Source: Halomonas urmiana (GTDB lineage: Bacteria > Pseudomonadota > Gammaproteobacteria > Pseudomonadales > Halomonadaceae). Taken from it: a stretch of DNA of 64,000 nucleotides. Each line of letters starts with the position of its first letter. Positions within the stretch are counted from its first letter, which is position 1. The translations under genes and the position numbers were made by a program. Where the stretch lies: contig NZ_VBUI01000013.1 in assembly GCF_005780185.1 (NCBI RefSeq), positions 1 to 64,000 of the forward strand. The letters run 5' to 3'. Under the pieces are notes generated by a model that saw only the letters and a program-made list of their open reading frames with translations, did no database searches and was not told the origin of the DNA. Below, piece after piece: positions 15,903-24,413 of the stretch.

Positions 15903-16847
15903 TCAGGAAGAGGGGGCGGCCTGCAGGGCCAGCCAGCCCTGGAGCATGTCGCGCAGCTCGTCGGCGGCAGGCTCGGTCTGGCGCAGGATTTCGTCGATGC
16001 GGTAGAAGTGCAGCAGGCGCACGCCCCGGGTCTCCGGGCGCAGGTAGAGGTCGGGGGGCCGGTGGTGCAGCGCCTGTCGGATGATCGCCTGCTGCATGAT
16101 CTTGAAGCTGTTGAACAGCATGTCGGTCAGGCCGACCTCCTTCCCGTCCTCCCGCTCCCGGCTGCCCGAGACGTCCACCGCGATGACCAGGTCGACTTCA
16201 CCATGGAGCAGGTCGAAGGGCAGGGGCTTGGTGGTGCCGCCATCGATCAGCAGCTGCTCGCCGCGATGGACGGGCAGGAAGAGCCCTGGCACCGCCATGC
16301 TGGCCTCGATGGCCGGGAAGAGGAGGCCCTCGTCGAGGGTCACGCTCTCCCCCGTCCAGTAGTCGGTGGCCACCACCTCGAGCGGGATGCGCAGCTCGTC
16401 GAAGCTGCGAACCTCGGTATGAGCGGCCAGGAAGCGCAGGAAGCCGGCCGAGTCGAGCAGCCCGGCATCGTCGCGCCCGAACGGCACCAGCGCCGACAGC
16501 TCCACCTCCGATTCGGCCAGGCCCGAGAGGGCATCCAGGGGCGAGCCGGCCACGTCATCGAAGATGTCGCGGATCGCCTCGGCCGGGAGCCCCGCGGCAT
16601 AGAGCCCGCCGATCACCGCGCCGATGCTGGTGCCGACGATGCGGTCGGGCACGATCCCGAGGTCGTCGAAGACCTGCAGGATGGCGATGTGCGCCAGGCC
16701 GTTGGCCCCACCCGAACCCAGCGCCAGGCCGATAGTCGGCCGGGGCGACGGGGTATCGGGGGAGGCCGACGCGCCCGGCGGCGCCGCCAGCAGGGCGGCG
16801 GTGAACAGGGCAAACGCGAGCCGGGGCATGATAAGCCGTGGCGTCAT
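15903..16847 (-). CDS. Patatin-like phospholipase, exported
   Basis: A 314-residue serine hydrolase of the patatin/RssA-NTE group that likely hydrolyses phospholipids. Residues 1-28 are a signal peptide. The oxyanion loop is GSGGANG, the nucleophile elbow is GTSIGA, and the catalytic Asp is in DGGTTKP, so the Ser-Asp dyad is complete. GGAGA lies six bases before the ATG at 16847, two bases after the stop of the flavoprotein gene, indicating co-transcription. A longer open frame upstream in the same phase is antisense-type noise within the flavoprotein gene. Confidence 0.83.
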   Translation of the reverse strand: MTPRLIMPRLAFALFTAALLAAPPGASASPDTPSPRPTIGLALGSGGANGLAHIAILQVFDDLGIVPDRIVGTSIGAVIGGLYAAGLPAEAIRDIFDDVAGSPLDALSGLAESEVELSALVPFGRDDAGLLDSAGFLRFLAAHTEVRSFDELRIPLEVVATDYWTGESVTLDEGLLFPAIEASMAVPGLFLPVHRGEQLLIDGGTTKPLPFDLLHGEVDLVIAVDVSGSREREDGKEVGLTDMLFNSFKIMQQAIIRQALHHRPPDLYLRPETRGVRLLHFYRIDEILRQTEPAADELRDMLQGWLALQAAPSS

Positions 16848-16849
16848 GC

Positions 16850-18316
16850 TCAGTCTCCGGGCCCGCACTCCATGCAGCGCTCGGTGATGGCCGGGCCCTG
16901 CTGCAGGTTGGCATTGAGGTCGCGCAGGGCGCTGCGCAGCCCCTCCTCGAGCACCGGGTGGTAGAAGGGCATCTCGAGGATGCGGCTCACGCTGGGCCGC
17001 TCTTCCAGCATCCAGGCCAGCAGGTGCGCCATGTGCTCCACCCGGGGGCCGAACAGCTCGGCGCCCAGGAACTGGCCCGAGCCGTGCTCGGCGTAGAGGC
17101 GCATCAGCCCGCGGTTCTGGCGCATCACCACGGCGCGCCCCTGGTCCTCGAAGGAGGCCTCGCCGGTGGCGATGCAGTCGCAGCCGCCGTACTGCTTTTC
17201 CAACTCGGAACGACTGGTGCCGATGGTGGCCATCTGCGGGTCGGTGAAGACCACGGAGAGGGGCACGTTGCGGGTGCCGGCGCGTAGTTCCGGGTAGCGC
17301 CCGGCGTTGTCGCCGGCGATCCGCCCCTCGGTATTGGCCACGTGCAGCAGCGGCAGCTCCTGGTTGGCATCGCCGGCGATGAAGACGTGGCTGGGGCTGT
17401 CGTCGGCGTTGCGGCACTGCAGGGTGAAGCGGTTGTAGTGGGGCACGCCCTTGTCGTCGACGGCCAGGCCGGCCTTCTCCAGGTCGAGCCGGTCGACGTT
17501 GGCGCGCCGGCCGGTGGCCGCGAGCAGGTAGCCGAAGCGCTCGGTGAGGCGCCTGCCGGTGTCGCGCTCGAGGAAGGTGATCACCACGGCGTCGCCGTCG
17601 CGCTCGATGCGCTCCACCTTGGCGTCGGGGTCGACGTAGAACTCCTCGTTGAAGGTGCGGTCGGCGTAGTCCCGCACGGCCTCGTCCTGGAAGGGCCCCA
17701 GGGCGCCACCCACGCCGAAGACCCGCAGGCGTACGCCCAGCCGGTGCAGCGCCTGGCCGAGTTCCAGGCCGATCACGCCGGGGCCGAACACGGCGACGGA
17801 CTCGGGCAGGTCGTCCCACTCGAAGACGGCGTCGTTGACGACCAGCCGGTCGCCGGCCGCCTCGAAGAAGCCTGGCCAGGTGCCGCGCGAGCCGGTGGCG
17901 ATGACGATGGTGCGCGCGGTCACGCGGGTATGGTCGCCGACGACCAGGGTATGCGGGTCCTCGAAGCGCGCATGGCCCTCGAGGCGGTTGTCCTCGCCCA
18001 GGCGCGCCACCGTCTTCATCACGCTGCCCACGAAGCCGTCGCGCTCGCGCTGGACGCGCTCCATGACGGCGCGCCCGTCCACCTCCACGGGGCCGGTGCG
18101 CACGCCGAAGCCGCCGGCATCGCGGGCGTGGTGGGCGGATTCGGCGGCGGCGATCAGCAGCTTGGAGGGCATGCAGCCGATCCGGGCACAGGTGGTGCCA
18201 TAGGCCCCGCCCTCGATCAGCAGCACGCTGTCGCTGTGCTTGCTGGCGGCGTGCCAGGCACTCAGGCCGGCGCTGCCGGCGCCGATGATGGCGATATCGA
18301 CCTCACGTTCCTGCAT
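16850..18316 (-). CDS. Dihydrolipoyl dehydrogenase-family flavoprotein
   Basis: A 488-residue pyridine nucleotide-disulfide oxidoreductase. FAD binding at the start (IIGAGSAGLSA), the redox-active pair in GTTCARIGCMPSK (C-x4-C), a second Rossmann motif FGPGVIGLELG, the second FAD motif IAGDAN, and the C-terminal dimerisation domain with YHPVLEEGL, where the catalytic His of the partner subunit lies. The length fits lipoamide dehydrogenases. It could act as E3 for the dehydrogenase complex encoded at 39-42 kb, which has no E3 gene of its own, but it is paired with a patatin gene and its partner is unproven. GAGGAG precedes the ATG by six bases. Confidence 0.83.
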   Translation of the reverse strand: MQEREVDIAIIGAGSAGLSAWHAASKHSDSVLLIEGGAYGTTCARIGCMPSKLLIAAAESAHHARDAGGFGVRTGPVEVDGRAVMERVQRERDGFVGSVMKTVARLGEDNRLEGHARFEDPHTLVVGDHTRVTARTIVIATGSRGTWPGFFEAAGDRLVVNDAVFEWDDLPESVAVFGPGVIGLELGQALHRLGVRLRVFGVGGALGPFQDEAVRDYADRTFNEEFYVDPDAKVERIERDGDAVVITFLERDTGRRLTERFGYLLAATGRRANVDRLDLEKAGLAVDDKGVPHYNRFTLQCRNADDSPSHVFIAGDANQELPLLHVANTEGRIAGDNAGRYPELRAGTRNVPLSVVFTDPQMATIGTSRSELEKQYGGCDCIATGEASFEDQGRAVVMRQNRGLMRLYAEHGSGQFLGAELFGPRVEHMAHLLAWMLEERPSVSRILEMPFYHPVLEEGLRSALRDLNANLQQGPAITERCMECGPGD

Positions 18317-18435
18317 CGGGGTCTCCTCTCATGGGTGGGTGCGTCGATGTGCATGGCCTCACTATGGCACAGGGTGGGGATGGGCCGCCGGGACGCAACG
18401 GTGGCGTCTTGACGCAGGACAAGGCCGCCGGCCCC

Positions 18436-19053
18436 TCAGGCGGCCAGGCGCAGGGCGAAGCCGATCATCAGCGAGCCGAAGGTCCAGCGCTGCAGTCGCG
18501 CCCGCAGCGGGCTGCCGGCGAACCAGCGCTGCAGCGCGGCCCCCAGGGTGGCGTAGCCGGCATCGAACAGCAGGCCGATGCCCACCAGCAGGCTGCCCAG
18601 CAGGGCGAACTGCAGCAGCACGGGCCCCTCCCCGGGAGACACGAACTGGGGCAGCAGCACCGAGCAGAACAGCAGCGACTTGGGGTTGAGCAGGTTGGTC
18701 AGCAGGCCACGGCGCCAGGCGCGGCGGTGACCGTCGTCGAGCATCCCCACACTGACCGCGTCGATGCCCTCCGTGACGGGCGGCGAGCGGAGCAGCTGCA
18801 GGCCGATCCAGGCCAGGTAGGCGCCCCCCGCATAGCGCACCGCATCGAAGGTCCAGGGCGCGCTGGCGAACAGCGTGGCGAGCCCCAGGGCCGCCAGGGC
18901 CACGTGCAGGCCGCGCGCCACGGCCAGTCCCACCGCGGTGGCCAGCGCCCGGGTGTGCCCCTGCTGGCTGCCGGTCTGCAGCACCAGGAGCATGTCAGGG
19001 CCAGGCAGCAGGTAGACCGCCGCCAGGGCGCCGATGAACAGCCACAGCTCCAT
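18436..19053 (-). CDS. LysE/RhtB-family amino acid exporter
   Basis: A 205-residue inner-membrane translocator with about six hydrophobic segments. The LPGPDMLLVLQTG segment near the start and NLLNPKSLLFCSVLLPQF in the middle are the RhtB/LysE family signatures. It is divergent from an AsnC-family regulator with an obvious operator between them, so its expression is probably responsive to an amino acid. The substrate is not predictable. Confidence 0.85.
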   Translation of the reverse strand: MELWLFIGALAAVYLLPGPDMLLVLQTGSQQGHTRALATAVGLAVARGLHVALAALGLATLFASAPWTFDAVRYAGGAYLAWIGLQLLRSPPVTEGIDAVSVGMLDDGHRRAWRRGLLTNLLNPKSLLFCSVLLPQFVSPGEGPVLLQFALLGSLLVGIGLLFDAGYATLGAALQRWFAGSPLRARLQRWTFGSLMIGFALRLAA

Positions 19054-19156
19054 GGGTTCGCCTCCCGCCGTCGTGAAACGTCTTGCTGGAACGCTGCCAG
19101 TCTAGCCCCGGGGGCGCCGGCAGGTCCTTGCGAAGTCGGCCAGGAAAGCGGATAAA

Positions 19157-19175
19157 ATTGGCAGAAAATGCCAAT
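19157..19175. promoter_or_regulatory. Palindromic operator between the LysE exporter and AsnC regulator genes
   Basis: ATTGGCA-GAAAA-TGCCAAT is a perfect 7-bp inverted repeat with a 5-base centre, 24 bp before the regulator start. Its place in a divergent exporter/regulator region marks it as the likely binding site of the AsnC-family protein, for autoregulation and control of the exporter. It might instead form part of a promoter. Confidence 0.55.
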
Positions 19176-19198
19176 GAAGAAAATTGAGGTGAATGTTC

Positions 19199-19690
19199 AT
19201 GCCAAACACTCGGCTGGATGCCATCGACCGGCGCATCCTGGCGGCACTGCAGCGTGACGCCCGGCTGAGCAACGTGCAGCTGGCCGAGGAGGTGAACCTC
19301 TCGCCCTCGCCCTGCCTGCGACGGGTGCGCCAGCTGGAGGCGGCGGGGCTGATCCGTGGCTATCACGCCGAGCTGGACCGCGGCGGGGTGGGCCTCGGCC
19401 TCACTGTCTTCGTCGGGGTCAAGGTGGAGCGCCACCACGAGGCCGAGGCCAACGCCTTCCGCGAGGCGGTCGTGGCGCTGCCGGAGGTGGTCTCCGCCCA
19501 CCTGGTGTCGGGGGAGTCGGACTTCCTGCTGCAGGTGGTGGTGGCGGACCTGGCGGCCTACGAGCGCTTCCTGACCGGGACCCTGCTGCGCCTGCCGGGC
19601 GTCAGCGACATCCGCAGCAACTTCGCCATCCAGACCGTCAAGGAGCACGGCCCACTGCCGCTCACACGGCCCGGGGGCGAGGGCCGATAG
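19199..19690 (+). CDS. Lrp/AsnC-family transcriptional regulator
   Basis: A 163-residue regulator. Residues 6-60 hold the helix-turn-helix (LDAIDRRILAALQRDARLS, then LAEEVNLSPSPCLRRVRQLE), and 70-150 the RAM amino-acid-binding domain (HLVSGESDFLLQVVV). GAGGT precedes the ATG at 19199 by eight bases; the ATG at 19193 is too close to it. The divergent LysE exporter is the likely target. The gene converges on the end of the hydrogenase operon, leaving 48 bp without a clear terminator. Confidence 0.87.
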   Translation: MPNTRLDAIDRRILAALQRDARLSNVQLAEEVNLSPSPCLRRVRQLEAAGLIRGYHAELDRGGVGLGLTVFVGVKVERHHEAEANAFREAVVALPEVVSAHLVSGESDFLLQVVVADLAAYERFLTGTLLRLPGVSDIRSNFAIQTVKEHGPLPLTRPGGEGR

Positions 19691-19738
19691 CCGCTGCCCG
19701 TCGGTCGACGCCCCTGAGGCCCGCCCTGGTCCGGGACC

Positions 19739-20296
19739 CTAGCCGGCATCGAGCCAGCCCAGGACCGCCGCGTGCAGTCGCCGGGCCTGCGCCTCGTCGA
19801 GCCCGGGTGCCGTCATCTCGCGGCCAGGCATGTCGTGGCCTGCTTCTGCCGGCATCTCGATGCCGATGATCCGGATGCCCGCCCGGAAGAGCCCCAGGGC
19901 CTCGACCAGCGCCAGGGTACTGGCCAGGTCGAGGCCATGTGATGACAGCCGCGCGGCGGCCGTAGGGAGCTCCGCCGGCGCAAAGACCTTGAGGGTGCCG
20001 GGCGGCCCCTGGCCCCGCATGGCGTCGACCAGCAGCAGGCGGTCGCGTGGCGTCACCGCGTGCAGGAAGAGGTCGACGGGCTGGTCGAGTCGCGCGACCG
20101 TGAGGTCATCGCGCTCGCGTAATGCATCGCCCAGCCACTCGACGGCGAGCCAGCCCAGCCGGTCCCCGCCATGGGGTGAGCCGAGCCCGAAGAGATAGGC
20201 ATGGCCCCCGGGCCGGCCATCTGCGGCGTTCGTCACGGCCGCGCCCGGGGCATTCCCGCGTGGCTTATTTTCGCAGGACATTTTTTCGCAAGTCAT
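19739..20296 (-). CDS. [NiFe]-hydrogenase maturation protease
   Basis: An endopeptidase of the HycI/HyaD/HoxW fold that removes the C-terminal peptide of the large subunit after nickel insertion. The core begins with YLFGLGSPHGGDRLGW, the family glycine/aspartate motif (usually GxGNxxxxDDG; here Asn is Ser), and later LLVDAMRGQGPPG and SSHGLDLASTLAL. The first 15 residues are three copies of a Met-Ser/Thr-Cys-Glu-Lys unit. Possible starts are GTG 20311, ATG 20296 and ATG 20281, each from one copy of a 15-bp repeat that also encodes the end of hydA; no site has a good Shine-Dalgarno. It is the last gene of the hydrogenase operon and overlaps hydA. Confidence 0.75.
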   Translation of the reverse strand: MTCEKMSCENKPRGNAPGAAVTNAADGRPGGHAYLFGLGSPHGGDRLGWLAVEWLGDALRERDDLTVARLDQPVDLFLHAVTPRDRLLLVDAMRGQGPPGTLKVFAPAELPTAAARLSSHGLDLASTLALVEALGLFRAGIRIIGIEMPAEAGHDMPGREMTAPGLDEAQARRLHAAVLGWLDAG

Positions 20297-20311
20297 TTTC
20301 TCGCAAGACAC
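20265..20311 (-). repeat. Three tandem 15-bp repeats shared by the hydA end and protease start
   Basis: On the minus strand the units are GTCTTGCGAGAAAAT, GACTTGCGAAAAAAT and GTCCTGCGAAAATAA. In the hydA frame they encode VLREN, DLRKN and VLRK-stop; in the overlapping frame they give the protease N terminus, each copy supplying a possible start codon. Confidence 0.85.
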
Positions 20312-21596
20312 GGAAGTCCAGGAAGTGGGTGGCGCAGGAGATGCAGGGGTCGTAATTGCGGATCACCATCTCGCCGTGAAGCCGCAGGGCGTCGTCGTCA
20401 CGCTCCAGGCCGAAGCGCGTGAGGCTCGCCGCGAGGTCCTCCTCCATCCGCGCCTGGTTCTGGCTGGTCGGGGGGACGATGCGGGCCTCGACGACCCGGG
20501 CCTGATCGTCCAGCGCATAGCGGTGCCAGAGGATGCCGCGGGGGGCCTCGGTGCAGCCCACGCCGCCGCCGGCCCGGGCGGGCGCCTCGGCATGGGGCTC
20601 GGCGGCGGGGTCGTAGTCCTCGGTGAGGCGCAGCGCCTCGGCGAGGGCGACATGCATCTCCACCGCCCGGGCGACGATGCTGTGGAACATGTTGCGGCTG
20701 GGAAAGCGCACGCCGAGGTCGTCGAGCAGCTGTCGCAGCGCCTCGGGCAGCCGGTCGAGGTTGTTGTTGAGCCGGGCCAGCGGCCCGACCAGGTAGGGAT
20801 GGCCGTCGAGCTGGGCGTGCAGGGCGGTGGAGTGGGGCACCTGGAACTCGCGAAAGTGCTGCTCGAAGTCGGCCGGGGCGATGTCGAGCCCCTGGTCGGA
20901 GACGATCCGGCCCTCAGTGATGGGGTAGTCGTGGTCATGGCGCAACGAGACGGAGACGAACGCCTGGTCGTCCTCGGGCAGCGGCAGGCCGGCGACCCAG
21001 GTGATCAGCTCGCGTGCCTCCTCGAGGCCTTCCGCCAGGTGCTGTCGAAGGGCCTCGATGGCCGCCGTGTCGGGGGCATGGAAGAAGCCGCCCGGACAGA
21101 TGCCGACCGGGTGCACCGAGCGGCCGCCGAAGGTGCGGATGATCTCGTTGCCGAGCCCCTGGAGCCGCAGGCCACGGCGCACCTCGTCCGGGTAGTCCCT
21201 GGCCATCGCCGGGGCGCTCTCAAAGCCGAGGAAGTCGGGGGCGGCCAGCAGGTGGATGTGCAGGCTGTGGCTCTGCAGCCACTCGCCGCAGTACATCACC
21301 CGGCGCATCGCCTCCACCCAGGGGCTGGGCGTGACGCCGAGGATCGACTCGAGCGCGGTCACCGCGCTCATCTGGTAGGCCACGGGGCAGATGCCGCAGA
21401 TGCGGGCCACGCTGTCGATCACGTCCTGGGTGCTGCGGCCCTCGAGCAGCTTCTCGAACAGCCGGGGCGGCTCGAAGATGCGCAGCGTCAGCGCCTCGAT
21501 CCGGCCCGCCGCGATGCGGATGTCCAGGGCGCCCTCGCCCTCGACCCGTGCCAGGATGGGCACATGGATCTCGCCGGTTCGCGTGTCGTGACTCAT
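20265..21596 (-). CDS. hydA: [NiFe]-hydrogenase alpha (large, catalytic) subunit, group 3b-like
   Basis: The 443-residue subunit that binds the NiFe(CN)2CO centre and interconverts H2 and protons. The N-terminal ligands are in RICGICPVAYQ (Cys-x2-Cys) and the C-terminal ligands in DPCISCATH. Cleavage after this His by the maturation protease would remove a peptide of about 19 residues. The length and the neighbouring beta, gamma and delta genes match cytosolic bidirectional NAD(P)-linked enzymes (sulfhydrogenase type). The start overlaps the delta gene by four bases. Its last codons are made by a tandem repeat. Confidence 0.9.
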   Translation of the reverse strand: MSHDTRTGEIHVPILARVEGEGALDIRIAAGRIEALTLRIFEPPRLFEKLLEGRSTQDVIDSVARICGICPVAYQMSAVTALESILGVTPSPWVEAMRRVMYCGEWLQSHSLHIHLLAAPDFLGFESAPAMARDYPDEVRRGLRLQGLGNEIIRTFGGRSVHPVGICPGGFFHAPDTAAIEALRQHLAEGLEEARELITWVAGLPLPEDDQAFVSVSLRHDHDYPITEGRIVSDQGLDIAPADFEQHFREFQVPHSTALHAQLDGHPYLVGPLARLNNNLDRLPEALRQLLDDLGVRFPSRNMFHSIVARAVEMHVALAEALRLTEDYDPAAEPHAEAPARAGGGVGCTEAPRGILWHRYALDDQARVVEARIVPPTSQNQARMEEDLAASLTRFGLERDDDALRLHGEMVIRNYDPCISCATHFLDFRVLRENDLRKNVLRK

Positions 21597-22414
21597 CCCT
21601 GCTCCTCCTCGCGGCCCTGACGCGTGATGACCCGTGCCTGCCAGTCCAGGCCCTCACGCCGGAACGGTTCGGCATGGCCGTTGATGAACAGCAGGCGCCG
21701 GGCGACCTCGTCGGCCGGCATGCCGGTATCGGCCAGGTGGCTGGCCAGTGCCGAGACGTTGGCCTGCACGGCGGGCCCGTAGCAGGCGTAGCAGTCCCGC
21801 TGCCAGCGGGGGCAGATCGCGCCGCAGCCGGTGCTGGTGACCGGGCCCATGCAGGGCCGGCCCTGGGCGACCATCACGCACACCGCCTGCTGGCGCTTGC
21901 ACTCCATGCACACCGCACTGTGGTCGACCCGGGGCAGGTGGCCGGCCAGCAGCGACTTGGTGGCGTCGAGCACCTGTTCGCCGCTGACCGGGCAGCCCCA
22001 GAGCTCCAGGTCGACCTTGACGCTCTCGGCAATCGGGGTCGAGTCGGCGAGCAGGTCGATATGCTCGGGCTTTGCATAGACCCCGGATACCCACTCGTCG
22101 GCGTCGTGGAGGTTGCGCAGTGCCTGGATGCCGCCGGCGGTGGCGCAGGCGCCGATGGTGACCAGGTAGCGACTGCGCTGGCGGATGCCGTGCAGGCGCG
22201 CGGCGTCCTGGGAGGTGGCCACGCTGCCCTCGATGAAGGCGACGTCGACCTCGGCCTCCTCGTCGATCGGCCCGGCCTCGGCGAAGTGCAGGATGTCGAC
22301 GGTCTCGGCCAGGGTCAGCAGGGGCTCGCCCAGGTTGAGGAAGGCCAGCTGGCAGCCGTCGCAGGAGCTGAACTTGTGCACGGCGATGCGTGGGCGGCGG
22401 GTCGCGGTGGTCAT
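21593..22414 (-). CDS. hydD: [NiFe]-hydrogenase delta (small) subunit
   Basis: A 273-residue iron-sulfur subunit that carries electrons from the active site. The proximal cluster Cys pair is in SSCDGCQLAFLN; further Cys ligands are in TIGACATAGG, LWGCPVSG, and a C-terminal group with MECKRQQ, GPCMGPV-type and CPRWQRDCYACYG segments. There is no signal peptide, as expected for cytosolic group 3 enzymes. The ATG is three bases after the stop of the gamma gene, and the stop overlaps hydA. Confidence 0.9.
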   Translation of the reverse strand: MTTATRRPRIAVHKFSSCDGCQLAFLNLGEPLLTLAETVDILHFAEAGPIDEEAEVDVAFIEGSVATSQDAARLHGIRQRSRYLVTIGACATAGGIQALRNLHDADEWVSGVYAKPEHIDLLADSTPIAESVKVDLELWGCPVSGEQVLDATKSLLAGHLPRVDHSAVCMECKRQQAVCVMVAQGRPCMGPVTSTGCGAICPRWQRDCYACYGPAVQANVSALASHLADTGMPADEVARRLLFINGHAEPFRREGLDWQARVITRQGREEEQG

Positions 22415-22416
22415 GG

Positions 22417-23250
22417 TCAGACTCCCCTGTGCGACAGGTAGGGCGCCAGTTCCCGGCAGGTGAAGACCGGGCCGTCACGGCACACGAACTTGGGCCCCAG
22501 CTGGCAGCGGCCGCAGGAGCCGATGGCGCAGTGCATGTTGCGCTCCATGCTGAGCCAGATCCGCTCTTCCGGCACCTCGCGCTCGCGCATCGCCTTGATC
22601 ACCGCCCGCATCATGCCCTCGGGGCCGCAGATGAAGACCGAGCAGCGCGCCGAGTCGAAGTCGATGCGCTCGAAGAACTGGGTCACCGGGCCGGTATGCC
22701 AGGGCCAGAACGTATCGCCGGTGTCGGCGGTCAGGTAGACCTCGACGTCCGGGTGACGGCGCCAGGCGGCGTAGCGATCGCGCCAGATCAGGTCGTTGGA
22801 GTGCTTCACTCCCTGGATGATATGCATCCGGCCGTAGCGTCCGCGCCGGTGCAGGACGTACTCGATCAGCGAGACCGACGGGGCGCAGCCCAGGCCGCCG
22901 GTGACGATCACCAGGTCGGTACCCTCGGCCTCCTCCGTGGGCCAGCCGCGACCATAGGGGCCGCGCAGGCCGAGCCGGTCACCGACCTCGAGCCGCCCCA
23001 GGTTGCGGGTGACCGAGCCGACCTTGCGGATGGTGTGGTCGATCATCGCCCGCTCGTCGGGGTCGGAGACGATGGAGATCGGCACCTCGCCCATGCCCGG
23101 CAGGTAGAGCATGTTGAACTGGCCCATCGTGAAGCGGTAGGCGGCCTGCACCTCGGGGTCGGTGAAGCGCAGCTGCAGGCTGAACATGTCCGGGGTCTCA
23201 TCCCTGCGGCCGACGACCTCGGCCTCGTGGGGCACCAGCGCGCTGGTCAT
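22417..23250 (-). CDS. hydG: Hydrogenase gamma subunit, FAD/NAD(P)-binding reductase
   Basis: A 277-residue flavoprotein linking the hydrogenase to NAD(P)H. The FAD domain has the MGQFNMLYLPG and SIVSDP segments; the nucleotide domain has VTGGLGCAPSVSLIEY and CGPEGMMRAV. The C-terminal [2Fe-2S] ligands are in MHCAIGSCGRCQLGPKFVC. This is the HydG/SudA-type subunit (ferredoxin-NADP reductase fold). It overlaps the beta gene by four bases and precedes delta by two. Confidence 0.9.
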   Translation of the reverse strand: MTSALVPHEAEVVGRRDETPDMFSLQLRFTDPEVQAAYRFTMGQFNMLYLPGMGEVPISIVSDPDERAMIDHTIRKVGSVTRNLGRLEVGDRLGLRGPYGRGWPTEEAEGTDLVIVTGGLGCAPSVSLIEYVLHRRGRYGRMHIIQGVKHSNDLIWRDRYAAWRRHPDVEVYLTADTGDTFWPWHTGPVTQFFERIDFDSARCSVFICGPEGMMRAVIKAMREREVPEERIWLSMERNMHCAIGSCGRCQLGPKFVCRDGPVFTCRELAPYLSHRGV

Positions 23251-24365
23251 GGCGGGTTCTCCCCGTCGGGGGCCTTAGAAAGCGCCTCCAATTCCTCGGT
23301 CACGTCGATGCCCACCGGGCACCAGGCGATGCAGCGGCCGCAGCCCACGCAGCCGCTGCGGCCGTACTGCTCCACCCAGGTGCCGAACTTGTGGGTCAGC
23401 CACTGCCGATAGCGCTGGGGCCGCTCGGCGCGGATGACGGTGCCATGGATATAGCTGTGGTCGGGGTCGAAGCAGCTGCCCCACTGCCGGCCGTGCTCGG
23501 ACGTCTTCCCGTCCAGCGAGAGTTCGTCGAGGTGGGTCTGGCAGAAGCAGGTAGGGCAGACCGCGGTGCAGTTGCCGCAGGTCAGGCAGCGGTCGTTGAG
23601 GCTCTGCCAGTGCGGGTGGGCGACGGCCGCCTGCAGCATCTCCGGCAGCGATCCCTCGGGCAGGCCGCGCGTCTGCTGGCGGGTGGCACGCTCGACCCCG
23701 GCTTCCACCTGCTCGAGCTGGTCATGGCTTGCCAGGGTCGTCTCCAGGGTGTCGAGGATGGCCTGGCCCTCCTGGGTGTGGGCCTCCACCACGAAGCCGT
23801 CGTCGAGTTCCGAGAGCGCCAGGTCGAAGCCGTGCTGTGCCCGCGGGCCATCCCCGGTGGCGGTACAGAAGCAGGTGGCCGCGGAGCGCATGCAGTTGAC
23901 GGCGACCAGGAAGAGGTTCTGGCGTCGCTCGCGGTAGTGCGGGTCCGGGTGGGCGTCATGCAGGAAGTGGCGGTCATGGACCGCCAGCGCCGCGAGGTCG
24001 CAGGCGCGTACGCCGATGACCGCCGTCGGCTGGGCCTCGGGGGGCTGCTCGCGGAACACCAGGCGGCCGTCGGGCTGTCGCTCGCTTCGCCACAGGGTCT
24101 CGCGAGGGGCAAAGGTCAGCGGCTTGATCGCCTGCGGGCCCGTGGCCCAGTCGAAGATGCGTCCGGAATCCGTGCGCTCGAGCCGGTAGTGGCCGGGGGC
24201 CTGGTCATCGATGATCCCGACAGGCAGCTGCTCCACCGTCGCGAGGGGCTCGAAGAGGATGGCATGGTCGCGCACCCGGGGCCCGATGACCTCATAGCCC
24301 GCCTCCACCAGCCGGTCGATGAGTGACTGGAGGCGCTCGCGGGCGAGAAAGTGCCGTACCTTCAT
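23247..24365 (-). CDS. hydB: Hydrogenase beta subunit, 4Fe-4S ferredoxin protein
   Basis: A 372-residue electron-transfer subunit. The N-terminal part resembles anaerobic sulfite reductase subunit A (AsrA-like), with VIGVRACDLAALAVHD. Two C-terminal [4Fe-4S] motifs are present: CLTCGNCTAVCPTC near 265 and CVGCGRCIAWCPVG near 345. It passes electrons between the gamma flavoprotein and the delta subunit. It follows hypE by 48 bp and overlaps hydG. The Shine-Dalgarno is weak (GGGG ten bases upstream). Confidence 0.9.
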   Translation of the reverse strand: MKVRHFLARERLQSLIDRLVEAGYEVIGPRVRDHAILFEPLATVEQLPVGIIDDQAPGHYRLERTDSGRIFDWATGPQAIKPLTFAPRETLWRSERQPDGRLVFREQPPEAQPTAVIGVRACDLAALAVHDRHFLHDAHPDPHYRERRQNLFLVAVNCMRSAATCFCTATGDGPRAQHGFDLALSELDDGFVVEAHTQEGQAILDTLETTLASHDQLEQVEAGVERATRQQTRGLPEGSLPEMLQAAVAHPHWQSLNDRCLTCGNCTAVCPTCFCQTHLDELSLDGKTSEHGRQWGSCFDPDHSYIHGTVIRAERPQRYRQWLTHKFGTWVEQYGRSGCVGCGRCIAWCPVGIDVTEELEALSKAPDGENPP

Positions 24366-24413
24366 GGTGCCGTGTCCCCTTCAACGATCGTCAGGTGGGC
24401 GGCGCTGCCTCGC

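Noticed and set aside
15903-17819. Reading the patatin gene as a 638-residue protein with a long N-terminal extension
   Set aside because: The extension is an Arg/Gly-rich out-of-frame reading of the flavoprotein gene; a signal peptide and ribosome site mark the true start at 16847.
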